Part shown: positions 35,600 through 48,189 of the stretch, in pieces
Position numbering within the stretch: the first letter of the stretch is position 1
How the letters are laid out: every line of letters starts with the position of its first letter
Origin: Diphasiastrum complanatum
Lineage: Eukaryota; Streptophyta; Lycopodiopsida; Lycopodiales; Lycopodiaceae
DNA: 64,000 bases
Direction: 5' to 3'
Assembly (NCBI GenBank): GCA_029204225.1
Contig: CM055097.1
Coordinates: 36,942,976 to 37,006,975, forward strand
Notes under the pieces: model-generated
What the model was told of the DNA's origin: nothing
The model's database searches: none
The model's input: only the letters and a program-made list of their open reading frames with translations
Made by a program: the position numbers and the translations under genes

Positions 35600-36290
35600 A
35601 CTTAGGCACTTGTGAGAGGTTTTGGCCCTTTGAGGAATCAATGTTTGCCACATGGGGAACATTGGCTTGGCACAACTTATCCACTGGGAAGCAGACGTTG
35701 TGGGTACATTCGCACATGCAAGAGGTTTTGCCCCATTGACTCATCAATGTTCACCACATGGAAAACGTTTAGTCATCAAAACTTGTACACCAGGATGTGG
35801 GAACATTGATTTGCCAATGCTTACCCACTAGATATTCGACTTTGCAGGTATGCTTGCTGTGCAAACGAACCTCCCAATCGCCTGCAATCACACAAGCCAG
35901 GGTCATGGGGATCCCCTCTTCACAACCATTTGCGGAACATTCCCACATACATACGCTTGATTCAGGAGTAGATCTTGCTTATGGGTTAACAAGAGAAACT
36001 TCACAGTGCGGCAGGCTGCAACGCTCCAATCTTTTCCCAATTTAAGACCTGCTTGCAGCAGGTCACAATTCCACATGGCAATCAATACAGCGGGCTGGGA
36101 GGAGTGGGAATCCAGAGGGGTGGGAGGTCACCATTCCACAAGGCAATCTATTCCGGAAGCTGGAGTCAAGTGCAAGTGGCAATTAACGTGCACAGGTCAC
36201 CATTCCATGTGGTGATTAATTCAGGGGCACGCAGGTGTTAATGTGCACAAGTCATCAGTCCATGCGGCGAATGATTCATGGAGCTGGGAC
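35600..36290. repeat. Diverged tandem repeats around CCA-CATGG words
   Basis: Units beginning near 36061, 36126, 36195 and 36250 each carry GGTCAC(C/A)ATTCCAxxxGGCAAT or a close variant. Earlier copies of a related phrase (CACATGGGGAACATTGG, CACATGGAAAACG) lie at 35650-35770. Spacing varies between about 55 and 69 bases. The block sits just downstream (minus strand) of the exon at 36383-36541, that is, in its first intron if the gene is real. Confidence 0.45.
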
Positions 36291-36382
36291 CAAACGAAGG
36301 CAGTGGTTAACAACCCTCAGCATGCATCCATTAGGGTTTCAAATTAGGTTATCAACTATGTAACCCCATTGTTTTGTCTTAC

Positions 36383-36541
36383 CGCACAATGTCGTTCCCC
36401 GGCTTGAAACGCGATCTTCTCTTGCTGCTGAGCCTGAGTATAAAGCTGAGAAATGGAATTTGCCGCGGTGCAGAAAGTTGCATACATGTTTCTGTCCATC
36501 TCATCCAGCCGTGGGCTCTCGGATTTTCTCTTCTTCGCCAT
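36383..36541 (-). CDS. First coding exon of a conserved plant protein of unknown function
   Basis: The minus-strand exon starts with ATG at 36541 and runs 53 codons to a strong donor (GTAAGA, 36382-36377). It opens MAKKRKSESPRLDEMDRNMY and continues TFCTAANSISQLYTQAQQQ, then FQAGERHCA. From memory this matches the N-terminus of a widely conserved small plant protein (typical form LDE.DR.MY.TFC.AANS.SQLYTQA....K..FQAGERH, followed by an EKLY-W exon), whose function is not known to me. The KKRK start could be a nuclear signal. I could not find the following exon between 33.9 and 36.3 kb, so the intron is long or the gene is incomplete. The exon shows no damage. Confidence 0.7.
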
Positions 36542-36900
36542 CTTCAGACCCTACCCGATGATGCGCCAACCTATCATCACAAAGAACACGGCATTTGCAC
36601 AGAAGCTAAATTCAATTTACTACCATATCAATGAGCTGTTAAACCCTAGCAAACATCTGGCTTGCAAAAAAGGAAAAAATGGGACACGGGCCACGGCCAT
36701 GCAGAATAGGGTTGTTCTTAGACGCAGGGTGGGGAGCAGAGGGAAAAAGTAAAGATCTGGCGAAGGCACAGACCTGCAATCCCAGCAGCGGCAGCTGCAG
36801 CACTGGCAGAAGTAGCAGCAGCAGCAAAACAAAGAAGAAGACGAAGACGAAGACGACGAAGAAGAAGAAGTGGATCGGAGAAAGAAAAGAGTGAATCACT
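36542..36900 (-). promoter_or_regulatory. Putative 5' UTR of the 36.4-kb gene
   Basis: Upstream of the ATG (minus strand) lies a pyrimidine-rich leader with CTTCTTCTTCGTC and GCTGCTGCTG-type trinucleotide runs (36817-36870), typical of plant 5' UTRs. No clear TATA box was fixed. Confidence 0.35.
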
Positions 36901-39030
36901 TTTATGCAAAGGGACTAATAAAAGTCCTTAGTGTGAAAAGGTCCCCGGAACTTTTTACCAAACGTTTGTGGTGAGGGGTCTTAAAAGGCATGTGGGACTT
37001 TGGCACCGCACCATTGCATGCATTTAGGGTACTGCTTCTTGGTTTCCAAGGGGAAGTTCGAACATGAGACCAAAGAAACTTTGGATGTTGAGGTAGTTGG
37101 GACCACAGAGCCACTATGATGCCTTTACGATGCAGGGCGGTTGTGTCAAGTAGCATAGGTTATGCATTAGGTGTGTCATGGCCTATTATATTTTTAGCAT
37201 TTCTCTTAGTTAACTTGCCTTGCCCCCTTTGCACAAACCACTTCTAGTAGGGTTTGCAATTTCGAGATAAGTGATATTCAAATGAGGAAGGGGAAACCAA
37301 TGCTATCATGCTAGTCACAAGCTTGCCACCATTCAAGGGCAAGGGAAGCTTGGTGGGTGGATGCTAGTGCTCCAACCCTGCCACGATTGGCATTTGTACA
37401 TCAATGGTATGCCCAACATTTCAAACTATGGCTACACACAGAGAGTAAGAAGGTTGGTGAGCGCAGTAGGTTTTTTGCAGGATGCTCTCAATGTTGGTGA
37501 TGGTGGTGAGCATGTGATTGTCATGGTCACCACAATTGTCCTATTCGTGGAATTCACACATCAATGACATGTCCAACAACAATTCAAACTAGCCTATGAA
37601 TGCTAACTTTAAAAAAAAAAAATCCACGACTTTCTTGATTTGTCATCAATGAAGGACATGAGATAGTATGATCCAACATGAAACATGTTCCACACAAATT
37701 TGTCTGAATCAATTCAAGAACATTAATTGTACAAGTAGCTTCAACTTTCTTAATTTTTTCTCAGTATTGTTTGTCATAAAGATAGCCTTCACAAATTGGT
37801 TCATCCTTGTCATTTAGGATTGCAACCATGTTGAGCTTATTCAAAGTTATCATTACCAAAATTCAAGTCACCCATATCCATGTGCTTACGCCATAATCAC
37901 TTTGAGATGTCACATAAGATACTAAATCATATTGCCAAATCGTTAAATCTGTAGCTTCTTTCCCAAAACCCATTAACGGCAACTCTAAGATGATGGTCCA
38001 TATCCTTCACAAGACACCTATCTTTCTAAAATTCTACTTTCAAACATCAGTCCATGATTACACCAATAGAAAGTAGACTCTTCTTCAAACCTCGCACGCG
38101 AAAAATTTTGCAATCTATTTGGGAAAATAGCCTTGTCTCTCAACTCTATTTAGAATTTTATGAGTTCAAATTTGAAATATCCTAGCAAAAGATATGCCAA
38201 ATAGGCGAAAGTAATAAAAAAAAGGAGGGCTTGCTTATTTGTTTTTACAATGCAAAAACCTGTATACCTTGAAATGAATTTGGCCCTTCGGTCCCCTTCA
38301 GTAGATTTTACTTTGAAATTCTTTTATGAAGTTTAGCCTTCATTTTTAAAAATTGAAGAATAGGGCTCGACAAACCTCAACCGTCGAATTGAGAATGATT
38401 TGAATTTCTACTAGCTGTCTATTAAAGATAAGATCTAATCCAATGCTTCTTGATTGTTTGCATATTTACTCAACGCTAGTTGATGAAGGTGTAGACACTT
38501 TCAAATATCGTGCTCATAACTTGACTCAATCCGCGATCTTCCAAGTCGCAATTTTTGCCTATGTATGGTGGTAATTGGTTTCTCAACGATTTTTCTTGCT
38601 ACAAGAGATCATTTTTTACTATTTTTTGTGCCCCCAGACTGCCCTCCTACCAATGCATCCCATTGAAGCTAGTTGGGGCTTCAAGCTGTGCTCGCTTGAT
38701 TTGGTTTTCGAACGGATCTTTTAGACTAATTTTGGAGCTCTTTTGAGCTGAATTTTTCAAGCTTTGATCTTTCCTCTAAGAGTACAAAAAGTACAACAAT
38801 TCCTTCATACTCTCCTAGTGACTTCTATGAGGAACATTCTAATCCAGACTGCTAAAAAATTGATGCCCAAGTGAGTGCATACAATTTGATTTTGCTCATC
38901 ACCTCTATGGCTTTCTAATTATGGTAATTTTGAAAACCAAATTTCTTCTCCTCTTCCTAGCTTGTTGACTTGGCTACCTCAACTTTCCAATCCATTAGCT
39001 TGCTAGCCCAATCTTCAGCTGTGCCACAAT
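36901..39030. other. Unrecognised intergenic DNA
   Basis: No gene or element recognised; AT-rich with short frames only. Confidence 0.4.
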
Positions 39031-39989
39031 TGTGATACCCTTTATAGCAAGATCATATGGGATTACAATAGCAAAAATAGATAAATCATTCACGATAAGT
39101 GTAAAATATTAGCAAAAACATTGAACACCATTTATCAAACTATGACCAATCTTGACTAAACTAGTTGAAATCTTCCACACTCCCTCTTCAACTAGTTTAG
39201 CTTAACCATAGAACTTTGATTCAACTTTAGAATGATCTCCATCCTAATTACAGTCCTCCTTTCCAAGGTTTTAAAGTAGTTTCCACAATCCACTTTGAAT
39301 GCCTCACTATTTCTTACATCAATTTTACATGTCAAGATGTAAATAGAACATGAAGAAGCAAATAGAATGTAAATGAGATGATTCATCCATGCTATAAACT
39401 TTGAACTCTTTGAAAAACTACATCAACCATACAATAAATGTGAGTGATCAGCATTTGCTTGCTTGTATCCTCCCTCTTTGTCCTTTCTTGATGTGTCTCC
39501 ACCATGAAACTCCATGAATGAGCCTCCATCTCCGTCTTGCCACAAGATGCCATCATCACTTGATGACTTGATCATGAATGAGTGACATAATGAGACTCCA
39601 ATAGCTTCATTTCCATTAGCAAAACCAGCCAAGAATGCTAGGACAACTCCAACATCAAATTGATGCTCACCAATATATCTAGTTTTACCATATCTTGACA
39701 ATTTGCACACATCCACATGAAATTGCTCAAACATGAGATAGAGCAAGTAAAGTAAACTTGAACAACACTTCCTTGATGCTAATTTGACCTTACTTGAGTC
39801 TTCAATAACTTGCAAAAATAGATCCATAACATCTTTGCCAATTGACTTTCCTTTGATGCTCTTGACTAGCTCCAAATTGTCATCTTTCCTTTCATGTTGT
39901 TGATTGATCTTCCACTTGAACATCAAAGCCATTGACTAAGACCTCTTTTCCAGATCCATTAGTTTCTGAAAAATCATGAAAACATCCAT

Positions 39990-41307
39990 CTACTTGTATA
40001 ACATCATCTACACAAGAAGATTCACCAAAAAATGTGAGAAAAGCAAAATGAGTCACTTCCACTTGCTTACCCTTCTCGTCATATGTGAGCTTTGAAGGCA
40101 TTTGTCTTTCCCTTGATTTTCTCCTTGGCCTTTGACTTGATGAAGGTCCATTATCATCACCATCTAAAGTAGGATCATTTACATCAACATCAAGAATGTT
40201 AGATCCATTCACATCACCATCAATAGTACTTGAAGATACTTTTGGAATGTCCCCTCATCAAAAATGACATCTCTACCAGCAATTACTTTGTTAGTAGTAG
40301 GAATGTAAACCTTGTAGGCTATACTCACCTCACTATATCCAACAAATATACCTTTCCTTGAAGATGGATCCTCCTGGTCCTATCATCAAGAGTTATGTTG
40401 ACATAGCATGTGCATCCAAAAGTTTTAAGAAAGTTGACACTCGGCCTCCTCTTGAATAGCATCTCAAAAGGTGTCCTTCCATCCAAAATAGCACTCGTCC
40501 ACCTATTGCACAAGAAATCAGCACACAACAAAGCTTGATCCCAAAATGGCTTATCGAGGTTAGCACTTAACCTCATGGCTTTGGCACTTTCACATAAAGT
40601 CCTATTCTTCCTCTCGGCCACTCCATTTTGTTGTGGGGTCCTTGGTGTTGTATGCTCCCTCTTAATCCCATGCTCATCACAAAAAGCCTTGAACTTGGTA
40701 GAATGTACTCTCCACCATTGTCACTCCTTAAGCACTTGATCCTTGTGAAAAATTGGTTCTCCCTTGCATTCTTGAACTTAACAAAGACATCATACACTTC
40801 ATCTTTGCTCTTTAGTAGATAAATCTAACAAAATCTACTAAAATCATCAATGAAAGCTACATACATCTTAGCTCCACTATTGCTAATTGTAGTAATTCCA
40901 TGAATATCTGGATGTACAACTTGAAAAGGCTTTGTAGATCTAGATGTAGATCTAGTATAAGGTAGTCTATGTGACTTTGACAAAGCACAAGACTCACAAA
41001 CATGATTGATGCTACTTAAGGATTTTGGAAGATCTATCACAACTTGCTTCTTAGCTATTACCTCCCATGATTTGAAGTTGAGGTGTCCCATCCTTTTATG
41101 CCAAACCTCTTGAATAGGTATTTGCTCACTTGCCACAAACATGCAAGCGTCTCCATCAAACTCAACTTTGAAACCTTTACTTATCAATTGACTCACACTA
41201 AGTAACTTCTTGGTAATGGAAGGTATGAACAAAACATCCTTCACATGAACATTCCTATTTTGAGAGAGAAATAGGAATTGTGCCAATCCCTTTGATTGCA
41301 CCATCAT
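39990..41307 (-). pseudogene. copia integrase region, frameshifted
   Basis: Successive minus-strand frames give VWHKRMGHLNF (GAG-pre-integrase), HPDIHG and FIDDFSRFC (first integrase Asp region), SDNGGEY (second Asp), then MAERKNRTLCESAKAMR and the TFGCTCYVN tail. At least two frameshifts, near 40800 and 40620, break the chain. The linker to RT follows at 40212-39990. Confidence 0.8.
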
Positions 41308-42394
41308 TGGCCGTATAGATCACCCTCTTGTCATCAAAATATGCCAACAAAGAAGTGAAGTACTCTTTGTGAAAAGTCATGTGTGAGCTTGCACCAATAT
41401 CAATCCACCATGGATCTAGATCTCCATCATTAGCAAGCATACATGAAGACATCACAAAAGCATCATCATTTGAATTTTGAGCATCCAAACCATCTTCATC
41501 ATGAGTAAGATTACCTTTCTTGTGTCTTGATCTCTCTTCTTCTTGTAGCACTCACTTGCAAAGTGTCCTTTGATGCCACAATAGAAGCACTTGAGCTTTG
41601 ACCTATCTTTCTTTTTGCCATTTGAAGAAGCCTCCCCTTGATCTTGCCCTTTAGACCACTTGCTTTTGCTTTTGCCCTTGATGAACATAGCCTCCTCTCC
41701 AACTTGAGATGTTGATGAAGATCCACCTCTTGCTTAAAGCCTATATTCTTCATTGATCAAGATCTCTTGAAGATCAATCAAACTGGCAAAGTCCTTTGAA
41801 TGGCAAGACTTTGTACAATGTTAGCATGAGCATCTAACAAACCATTAAGAATAACTTGAACAAACTCTCCTTCTTTAATGCTCTTATCAATACAAGATAA
41901 CTCATCATTCAAAGTCTTCACTCTCAAAACAAAAATATTTGGACTCTCTTCATTTTTTTGCAAACTCTGAAAGATTTGCCTTCTTAGAGTCAACACTCTA
42001 GAAGTAGACTTGGATTCATAAAGCTTCTTTAATGAATCCCAAGCATCCTTTGACGAAGTACTCTTACCAACTTCCTTGAGAAGTTCATTGGTAACATTCA
42101 TCTTGATCATGTGTGGAGCTCTTTGGCCCTCTTGTCATACCTCAATTGTTCTTGTTGTGTTGTTGGCCTCTCCTCCAAACCTACAATAATATCCAAAACA
42201 TCATTCATCTCAAGAAGTGATTCCATCCTCACTTTCCACATTGAATAGTTGCTTGAGGTAAGCCTATCATTGCCTTCCAACATGTATCCACTTGATATAG
42301 CCATGTTGCAATGACCTGATCTTCCTCTTTCAACATGTTCCAATGCACAAAGCACTTTTTTGAAATGCAACAAATGTTTCCAAAAAGAAATCAC
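41255..42394 (-). pseudogene. copia gag and protease region, frameshifted
   Basis: Pieces: YSMWKVRMESLLEMNDVLDI (gag start), an UBN2-type core (NELLKEVGKSTSSKDAWDSL, QSLQKNEESPNIFVLRVK), zinc knuckle CFYCGIKGHFASEC, and protease WWIDIGASSHM. The protease signature has Ile where Ser or Thr is usual between the catalytic Asp and Gly, a likely inactivating change. Three frame changes separate these pieces. Confidence 0.8.
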
Positions 42395-42866
42395 AAAGAT
42401 ATAGAACTTCTCAATTCTCTTATAGCACTTATATCTAGCAAATCAACACATAGAATGTAGAAATCTTGATCAACCTATGATCTATTCTCAATATAATGAC
42501 TCTTGCCACTTCATAAGATTGAAACGCACTCTGATGAAGTTCAGTAACTTCACAAAATAGAGATCCAATCAAAATTAGGTTTTTGACAAAATCACATGCA
42601 ATTGCCTAAAACTTGATATAGAATCTTGTATCCTCAAGTGAGACCTTCCTAATGCATCCAAAATTGGCTATTTTCAGTAAGTATGGTGTGAAATCGAAAT
42701 TCATCAAGTTCAATAACCGGAAATGAGTTTTGATCTACAAAAGATCCAATCTACATATGCAAGAAACTCGATTTTTGGGTAGAAGTCGATCTAGCAAGCT
42801 CTAGGATTGATATCTTCACCAAATCCTTGATAGATGTGCTTGATCCTATCATAAACTGCAACACAA

Positions 42867-42878
42867 GCTCTGATACCA
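42867..42878 (-). promoter_or_regulatory. Primer-binding site of the decayed copia element
   Basis: TGGTATCAGAGC on the minus strand, identical to the site of the intact element, marks the inner edge of the 5' LTR that starts with TGTGTGTGAAGG at 42879. Confidence 0.9.
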
Positions 42879-43099
42879 TGTGTGTGAAGGATTTGGGATC
42901 AATCAAGTTCCAGATCCATAACCTGATCTTTGGTTAGAAATAGATCAACTCTACCAATCTTGCCAATGTGGAAAAATCTACATCTACTTAATGAAAGAGA
43001 TACAAACTCACTAAGAACCTGATCAAACATCAAACATAAGATATGATGAAGTTGATGTTTGTACAAAAATAGTAAGCTACTGTATTTCACACGTGTGGA

Positions 43100-43169
<70 letters not shown>

Positions 43170-43214
43170 CACGCGCTTCGCATTTTGGTGAGAGTTATAG
43201 CATATTCGTAATAA
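42879..43214 (-). repeat. 5' LTR remnant of the decayed copia element with (GA)n
   Basis: Begins with TG directly beside the PBS. It carries CACACGTGTG at 43088-43097 and then a (GA)n tract (43103-43167). The outer LTR boundary is not found; a foldback begins near 43215 and may have replaced it. Confidence 0.6.
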
Positions 43215-44463
43215 GTTTTTGAGCTTTGAAGCTGATGAACCCTAAATTCTTTAGTCTTATATACTATATTCACAAGCACAATAACATATCGTGACATATG
43301 CTGGTCATAATGTTTCAATTGTGTAATAGAGTGAGAAAGATATCCAAAGAAAAGAAAAGAGATCAAGTGTGGAAAGAGCGAGCAAGCTTTCTTGCACTAA
43401 AGCTTCGAGCTTAGTAGTGATTTTGTGTTGTTTCATTTTTTGGATTATTTGAATAGTTTATCTAACATAGTCAAATTGTTTACTCAACATAATTAAATGT
43501 AATTCAGTGAAAAATGTATACCTAACATATGTAATTCATCACCTTCGTTTTGTGCACAGCACTAGTAGTATTTTTATAATTTACTATTTATCACATAGAT
43601 TAGAAATTAGTGAATAAGATAGAGTCGAATGGCAATTAAAACTTCTAGTTCTAGGAAAGTGTGTAGCCCTTAATTTTCTCCCATTAAAGGCGAGGTTCTA
43701 ATCTTTCCTTGATAGGGATAACCTACACGACATAGGGAGGGAATATGAGGTGAGATTCGGAAATAGGGTTATGGCATAACTGCAAGGTTCGGGTATTTTA
43801 ATTATCACATTTAACTCTAATATTTATATTCAATTACATTCAATTTTTAATCTCTCATTGAAATGCGCAAACATGAATTAGAGTTAAATGTGTTAATTAG
43901 AATCCATAAATCGCAACCCGAACAATGAATCCATGGCAATGGCAAATTTGTTTCCATTCATCATAGAGCATACTCTAATCTAATTAAGCTCATTAGAGTT
44001 TCTATTTTAATCTCATGAGAGTTAAATGTGCTTATTAAAACATCAGACCTTGCAATTATGTCCTATTACAAACTGTCACCTCATATTCCTTCCCTACGAC
44101 ATGTAGGTTTTTCCTATCAAGGAAAGACTAGAACCTCGCCTTTAACAGGAAAAAAGTAAGGGCTACACACCTTCTTAGGATTGGGAATTTTAATTACTAT
44201 TCAACTCTTTTAATTGATTTTTTAACTATACAATAAACAATAAATTATACAAATACTACATTGATACGTACAAAATGAAGGTCATCAACAATTTTCAATG
44301 AATTTAAACTATTCAAATAATCCAAAAAATGAAACAACACAAAATCACATGTAAGCTCAAAGCTCAAAGTGCAAGCTTTTGTTCCATGCTTGTTCTCTTT
44401 TCTTTTCTTTGTATATCTTTCTCACGTACAAGATTAAAGAATATTAGCTTCAAAGCACAAAAG
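43215..44463. mobile_element. Foldback element, ~1.2-kb near-palindrome
   Basis: The two halves are imperfect reverse complements of each other with the centre near 43.88-43.95 kb. Matching blocks include: left GTGAGAAAGATATCCAAAG (43331) with right CTTTGTATATCTTTCTCAC (ending 44425); left TTTTGTGTTGTTTCATTTTT with right ATGAAACAACACAAAATC; left GTGTGTAGCCCTTA with right AAGGGCTACACACCTT; left AGGCGAGGTTCTA with right TAGAACCTCGCCTTTAA. Weaker pairing continues out to 43215 and 44463. No coding frame. A transcript through it would fold into a long hairpin. It directly abuts the LTR that starts at 44464. Confidence 0.75.
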
Positions 44464-45063
<600 letters not shown>

Positions 45064-45065
45064 AG

Positions 45066-45083
45066 TGGCGTCGTTGTCGAGGA
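45066..45083 (+). promoter_or_regulatory. Gypsy-type primer-binding site
   Basis: TGGCGTCGTTGTCGAGGA lies two bases after the LTR end. It is a near match to the TGGCGCCGTTGTCGGGGA-type site common in plant Ty3/gypsy elements; differences suggest age. Confidence 0.6.
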
Positions 45084-46177
45084 GCGCCACACTCTTGTCT
45101 TGCCGCATAGCATTTCTCTTTGTCTTTCTCTCACTCTCTTCTTCTCTCTCACCCTTTCATTCCATAAAAAATCAAATTTTGTGGCTCGTTAGTGTTAAAT
45201 GGGAGTAGGATTTTTGCATTTTTTTTTTTTGCGATTTTTTCTTGTATGGACTATGGGGATAGATTGAGAGGTGGGAGGTAGCAGATCCAAACATCCAATC
45301 ACTTCCATAAATCCAAAAAATCCATAAAAATCAGAAAAAAAAAAAAACACTATTCTTGGCCAAATGAGTAGAAATTGGCCAAAAAACACCTATCCCAAAT
45401 TAACTCTCGCTGACTTGGCAGTACCTTCAGCCACGTCAGCAGAACCTATTATACTTCAAGTGAAAGTTAGTTCCTAGTACTTTTGCCTACAGACAACCTG
45501 ACGAGAGTTCTTAATGCAATAGTAAGTTGTGCAAGAGTTCCAAAGTTTTTTGAGTAGAAATACAAGGGAAATTGAAATTTTTGTTTATCTATGAACCCTC
45601 GCAGAAATAACCTTTGCAACATGGTCCATTGAGCTTAGAATGACATTTTTAATCTAGAACCAAGTTGACGAGAGTTCATATAAAGTTTTGATGAAGTTGC
45701 AAACATCAATAAATCTCACACCACTAGGAAAGAACCTTTGTCAGTCTGATACAAACTAGATCCGGACCTAGCTAGATCCAGTTGTGATTAAGAGAGCGAG
45801 AGTTAGTTCCCAGTAAATTGCAAAAAATTTGGTTTTTTGACTATAAATTAGTACAAAGAACCCTCACCAGTCCAACTTTCACCAGAGTAACCTTTGCAAC
45901 AGCCATCAGTGGATAGATCTGCATCAGATCCATCTACAATGAAAGTTTCAGGTCAATCTGAACAAAGATCACAGAGATATTTGAAAAAAACGAGCTAAAA
46001 CCACACTATTAGCCAACTAAAACTGATAAGATCCTACCGCAAATCTAGGTTTTAGTCACAACATCCATCAAGATCCAGCATTTTTGGACCAAACCAAGTA
46101 AACGAATCTCAAACAGGATGATCAGTACTCAAAAAATCTAAAAAATTTCAAAAAAATTGTCTCATCAATTAATGACT
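45084..46177. other. Presumed internal remnant of the gypsy element, unrecognised
   Basis: Pyrimidine-rich leader-like DNA follows the PBS, then AT-rich sequence without recognisable gag or pol. Short frames only. Confidence 0.35.
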
Positions 46178-46720
46178 TTAGGAGTAAGGCAAGGCTGCAT
46201 GTAATCCCCTCTATTTGTACTTGGTCCACTTATCAAAGCAATAAAGAAAATTCATGTGCAAGTTCTATAACCCCAAATGCAATTACTGTATATGAATATT
46301 TCTCATCACCTTTATGTGAATGACATGGGAAGACTAGCACTGGTTTTTCTATCTCAACAATGATTCAGCCCACCTTGGCTAACTCATACTTGCATACCTA
46401 TTTTTCAACATGGTCAATTATTTCCACATATGGGAGTTTGTATTGGTCTACATACTAAAGATAGACCAAAAGTAGACTAGTTTTTTAAGCATGCTTCTTC
46501 TAAATCGCCTATTTGGAAAGGCAACCTACTCTTTTTCATTGCTAAGGATTATTCTCAAGCATATAGTGTCTCCTATGTTGGTGTGTCAAACTTCATGCTA
46601 GTTTGGAAGAAAAATTGGGTATGCTTAGTTTAACTCATTGTTGCTAACTTCTTCTGACATAATAAACTTGGCTTCTTGGAAAGTATGCTTTTAACCAATC
46701 CAATTGGGTGGATTAACAAG
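46178..46720 (+). pseudogene. LINE reverse transcriptase relic
   Basis: The plus strand reads LGVRQGCM-stop-SPLFVLGPLI, the LINE RT block GVRQGCPLSP followed by LF. About 35 codons later comes HHLYVNDM, where LINEs have the catalytic (F/Y)ADD. The stop, the changed active site and loss of frame show it is dead. No endonuclease was found nearby. Confidence 0.55.
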
Positions 46721-46777
46721 ATTTATGGCAAACGATTATAGGTCCTCAGATTTATGGCAAACAATTATAGGTCCTCA
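46720..46777. repeat. 29-bp tandem duplication
   Basis: Two adjacent copies of AGATTTATGGCAAAC(G/A)ATTA followed by TAGGTCCTC, differing at one base. Confidence 0.9.
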
Positions 46778-48189
46778 AGAAAAACTTTGAGCACCTAAAA
46801 GTTACACTATACAAAGTTTTATGGCTTTAGCTTTTATTCTAATATGCTACAATGTGGAATCAACCATTCAAAGTTTTGATTTTTGAAAATGAGAATTCTA
46901 TGACCTAGTTTGGAAGTCCTTTTATTCCAAAAAATTCTCCTCAATCTAGATGATGTCAACTAAAAAACGACACCATAACATTTTTCGTTTAATGTATCAA
47001 AAGGTATGGCATATTATGAAGTATCAAAATTAGGTTATGTCATGGTGAGTAAAAATCTATAAGAACAAACATTTTGTTGGAATCTTTTATTCTATTTTTT
47101 TTAAGCTGATATAGATTGACATTTATCTTTTTGAGTCTAGATTTTTTGAAGTGCAAAGCATGCAATTGAGCAATATCACCAGATTTTTCATATTAAGATT
47201 GAAAATGTAGCTAACAAAGCATGTTGTCTCAAAAAGTATCTCAAGATGAATACTCATCGCTTTTACAATTTGAACGGTAAGTATTCCTTTTATGAGAGTA
47301 AGAGGCATGCAATTATTAGGTAATACATTTGTTTCCATCTTAAGTTTGGGGCAACCTTGGAAATGTGCTTTTGTTCATACCTTCTTCTCTAGTGAATTCA
47401 TACACATATTCATCCAATGCTTTTTGCCCATTATTTGTAAGTACTAACAAATCTCAATGTTTTGCTTCTCTCTTCCACATTTTGCATTCATTCATTCACT
47501 AACACAACAAAAAAGTAATTACAATCAATAGAGAGAAACCTCCAATGTATATAACATATCAATGATAGAACAATACAAGAAGCTAACTGATGTGACACAA
47601 AACTCTCCCCTTTATAGGGAACAATGCCTCTCTAGTTCCCGATAAGGAATAGCCAAGAGACACTTGTAATGGAAAGCCAAAAGGCAATAGCCACTGAAAG
47701 CAAAAAGCCAACCACCAACAGTCACTGAAACCCAAACATCACTGGGTTATTGCCCATAACTAGAGTGCATAACTAAAACTAGCTTAATGAGCTTGGAAAT
47801 GGACCACATGCACAATATGTATTAAAATACAATTCAGGCATGTATAGTGTCATACATATACCATCAATGTTGCTACCCTGAGAATACATTGCATTGCTCA
47901 TGGATGAAGGTCAATTTTTTTACACACAATCAAAATGCAAATTCAAGCATCACAAGCATAGAGTATCTGACATATAAGAAATCAAAAGAGCTTGTTTCAA
48001 AGGATAGAACTTCCATTCTCCATCTTCCAATAACTGCCCAAGTTAATGGAATCAAAACGATTAATCTATGTATCTTGTTCTAGTAAAAAGATACACTTCT
48101 CACACAAAACCTGTAGATGATTCATGCAACAACTAGATGGCAATGTCAGGAGCAGTGAGACTGGTTTTACCCACATAATCTGCTTCCTC
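46778..48189. other. Unrecognised AT-rich DNA
   Basis: No gene or element recognised. Confidence 0.4.

Larger units (their letters stand above)
39031..42878 (-). mobile_element. Decayed Ty1/copia element lacking RT
   Basis: Minus-strand order: PBS (42867-42878), gag start (about 42310), gag core (42110-41778), zinc knuckle (about 41600), protease (about 41400), integrase (about 41200-40330), then the linker before RT (40212-39990). It resembles the intact 20-kb element throughout (same RR.SR...PS.LTY.. KG.QVE linker) but has several frameshifts. After about 39990 the RT core is missing; a 169-codon frame (39932-39423) is not clearly RT, with at most an RNase H-like TRYIGEHQFDV scrap. The sequence CTTCCACA followed by CTCCCTCTTC at 39173-39190 looks like a 3' LTR edge and purine tract. 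It is a non-autonomous, broken relative. Confidence 0.85.
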
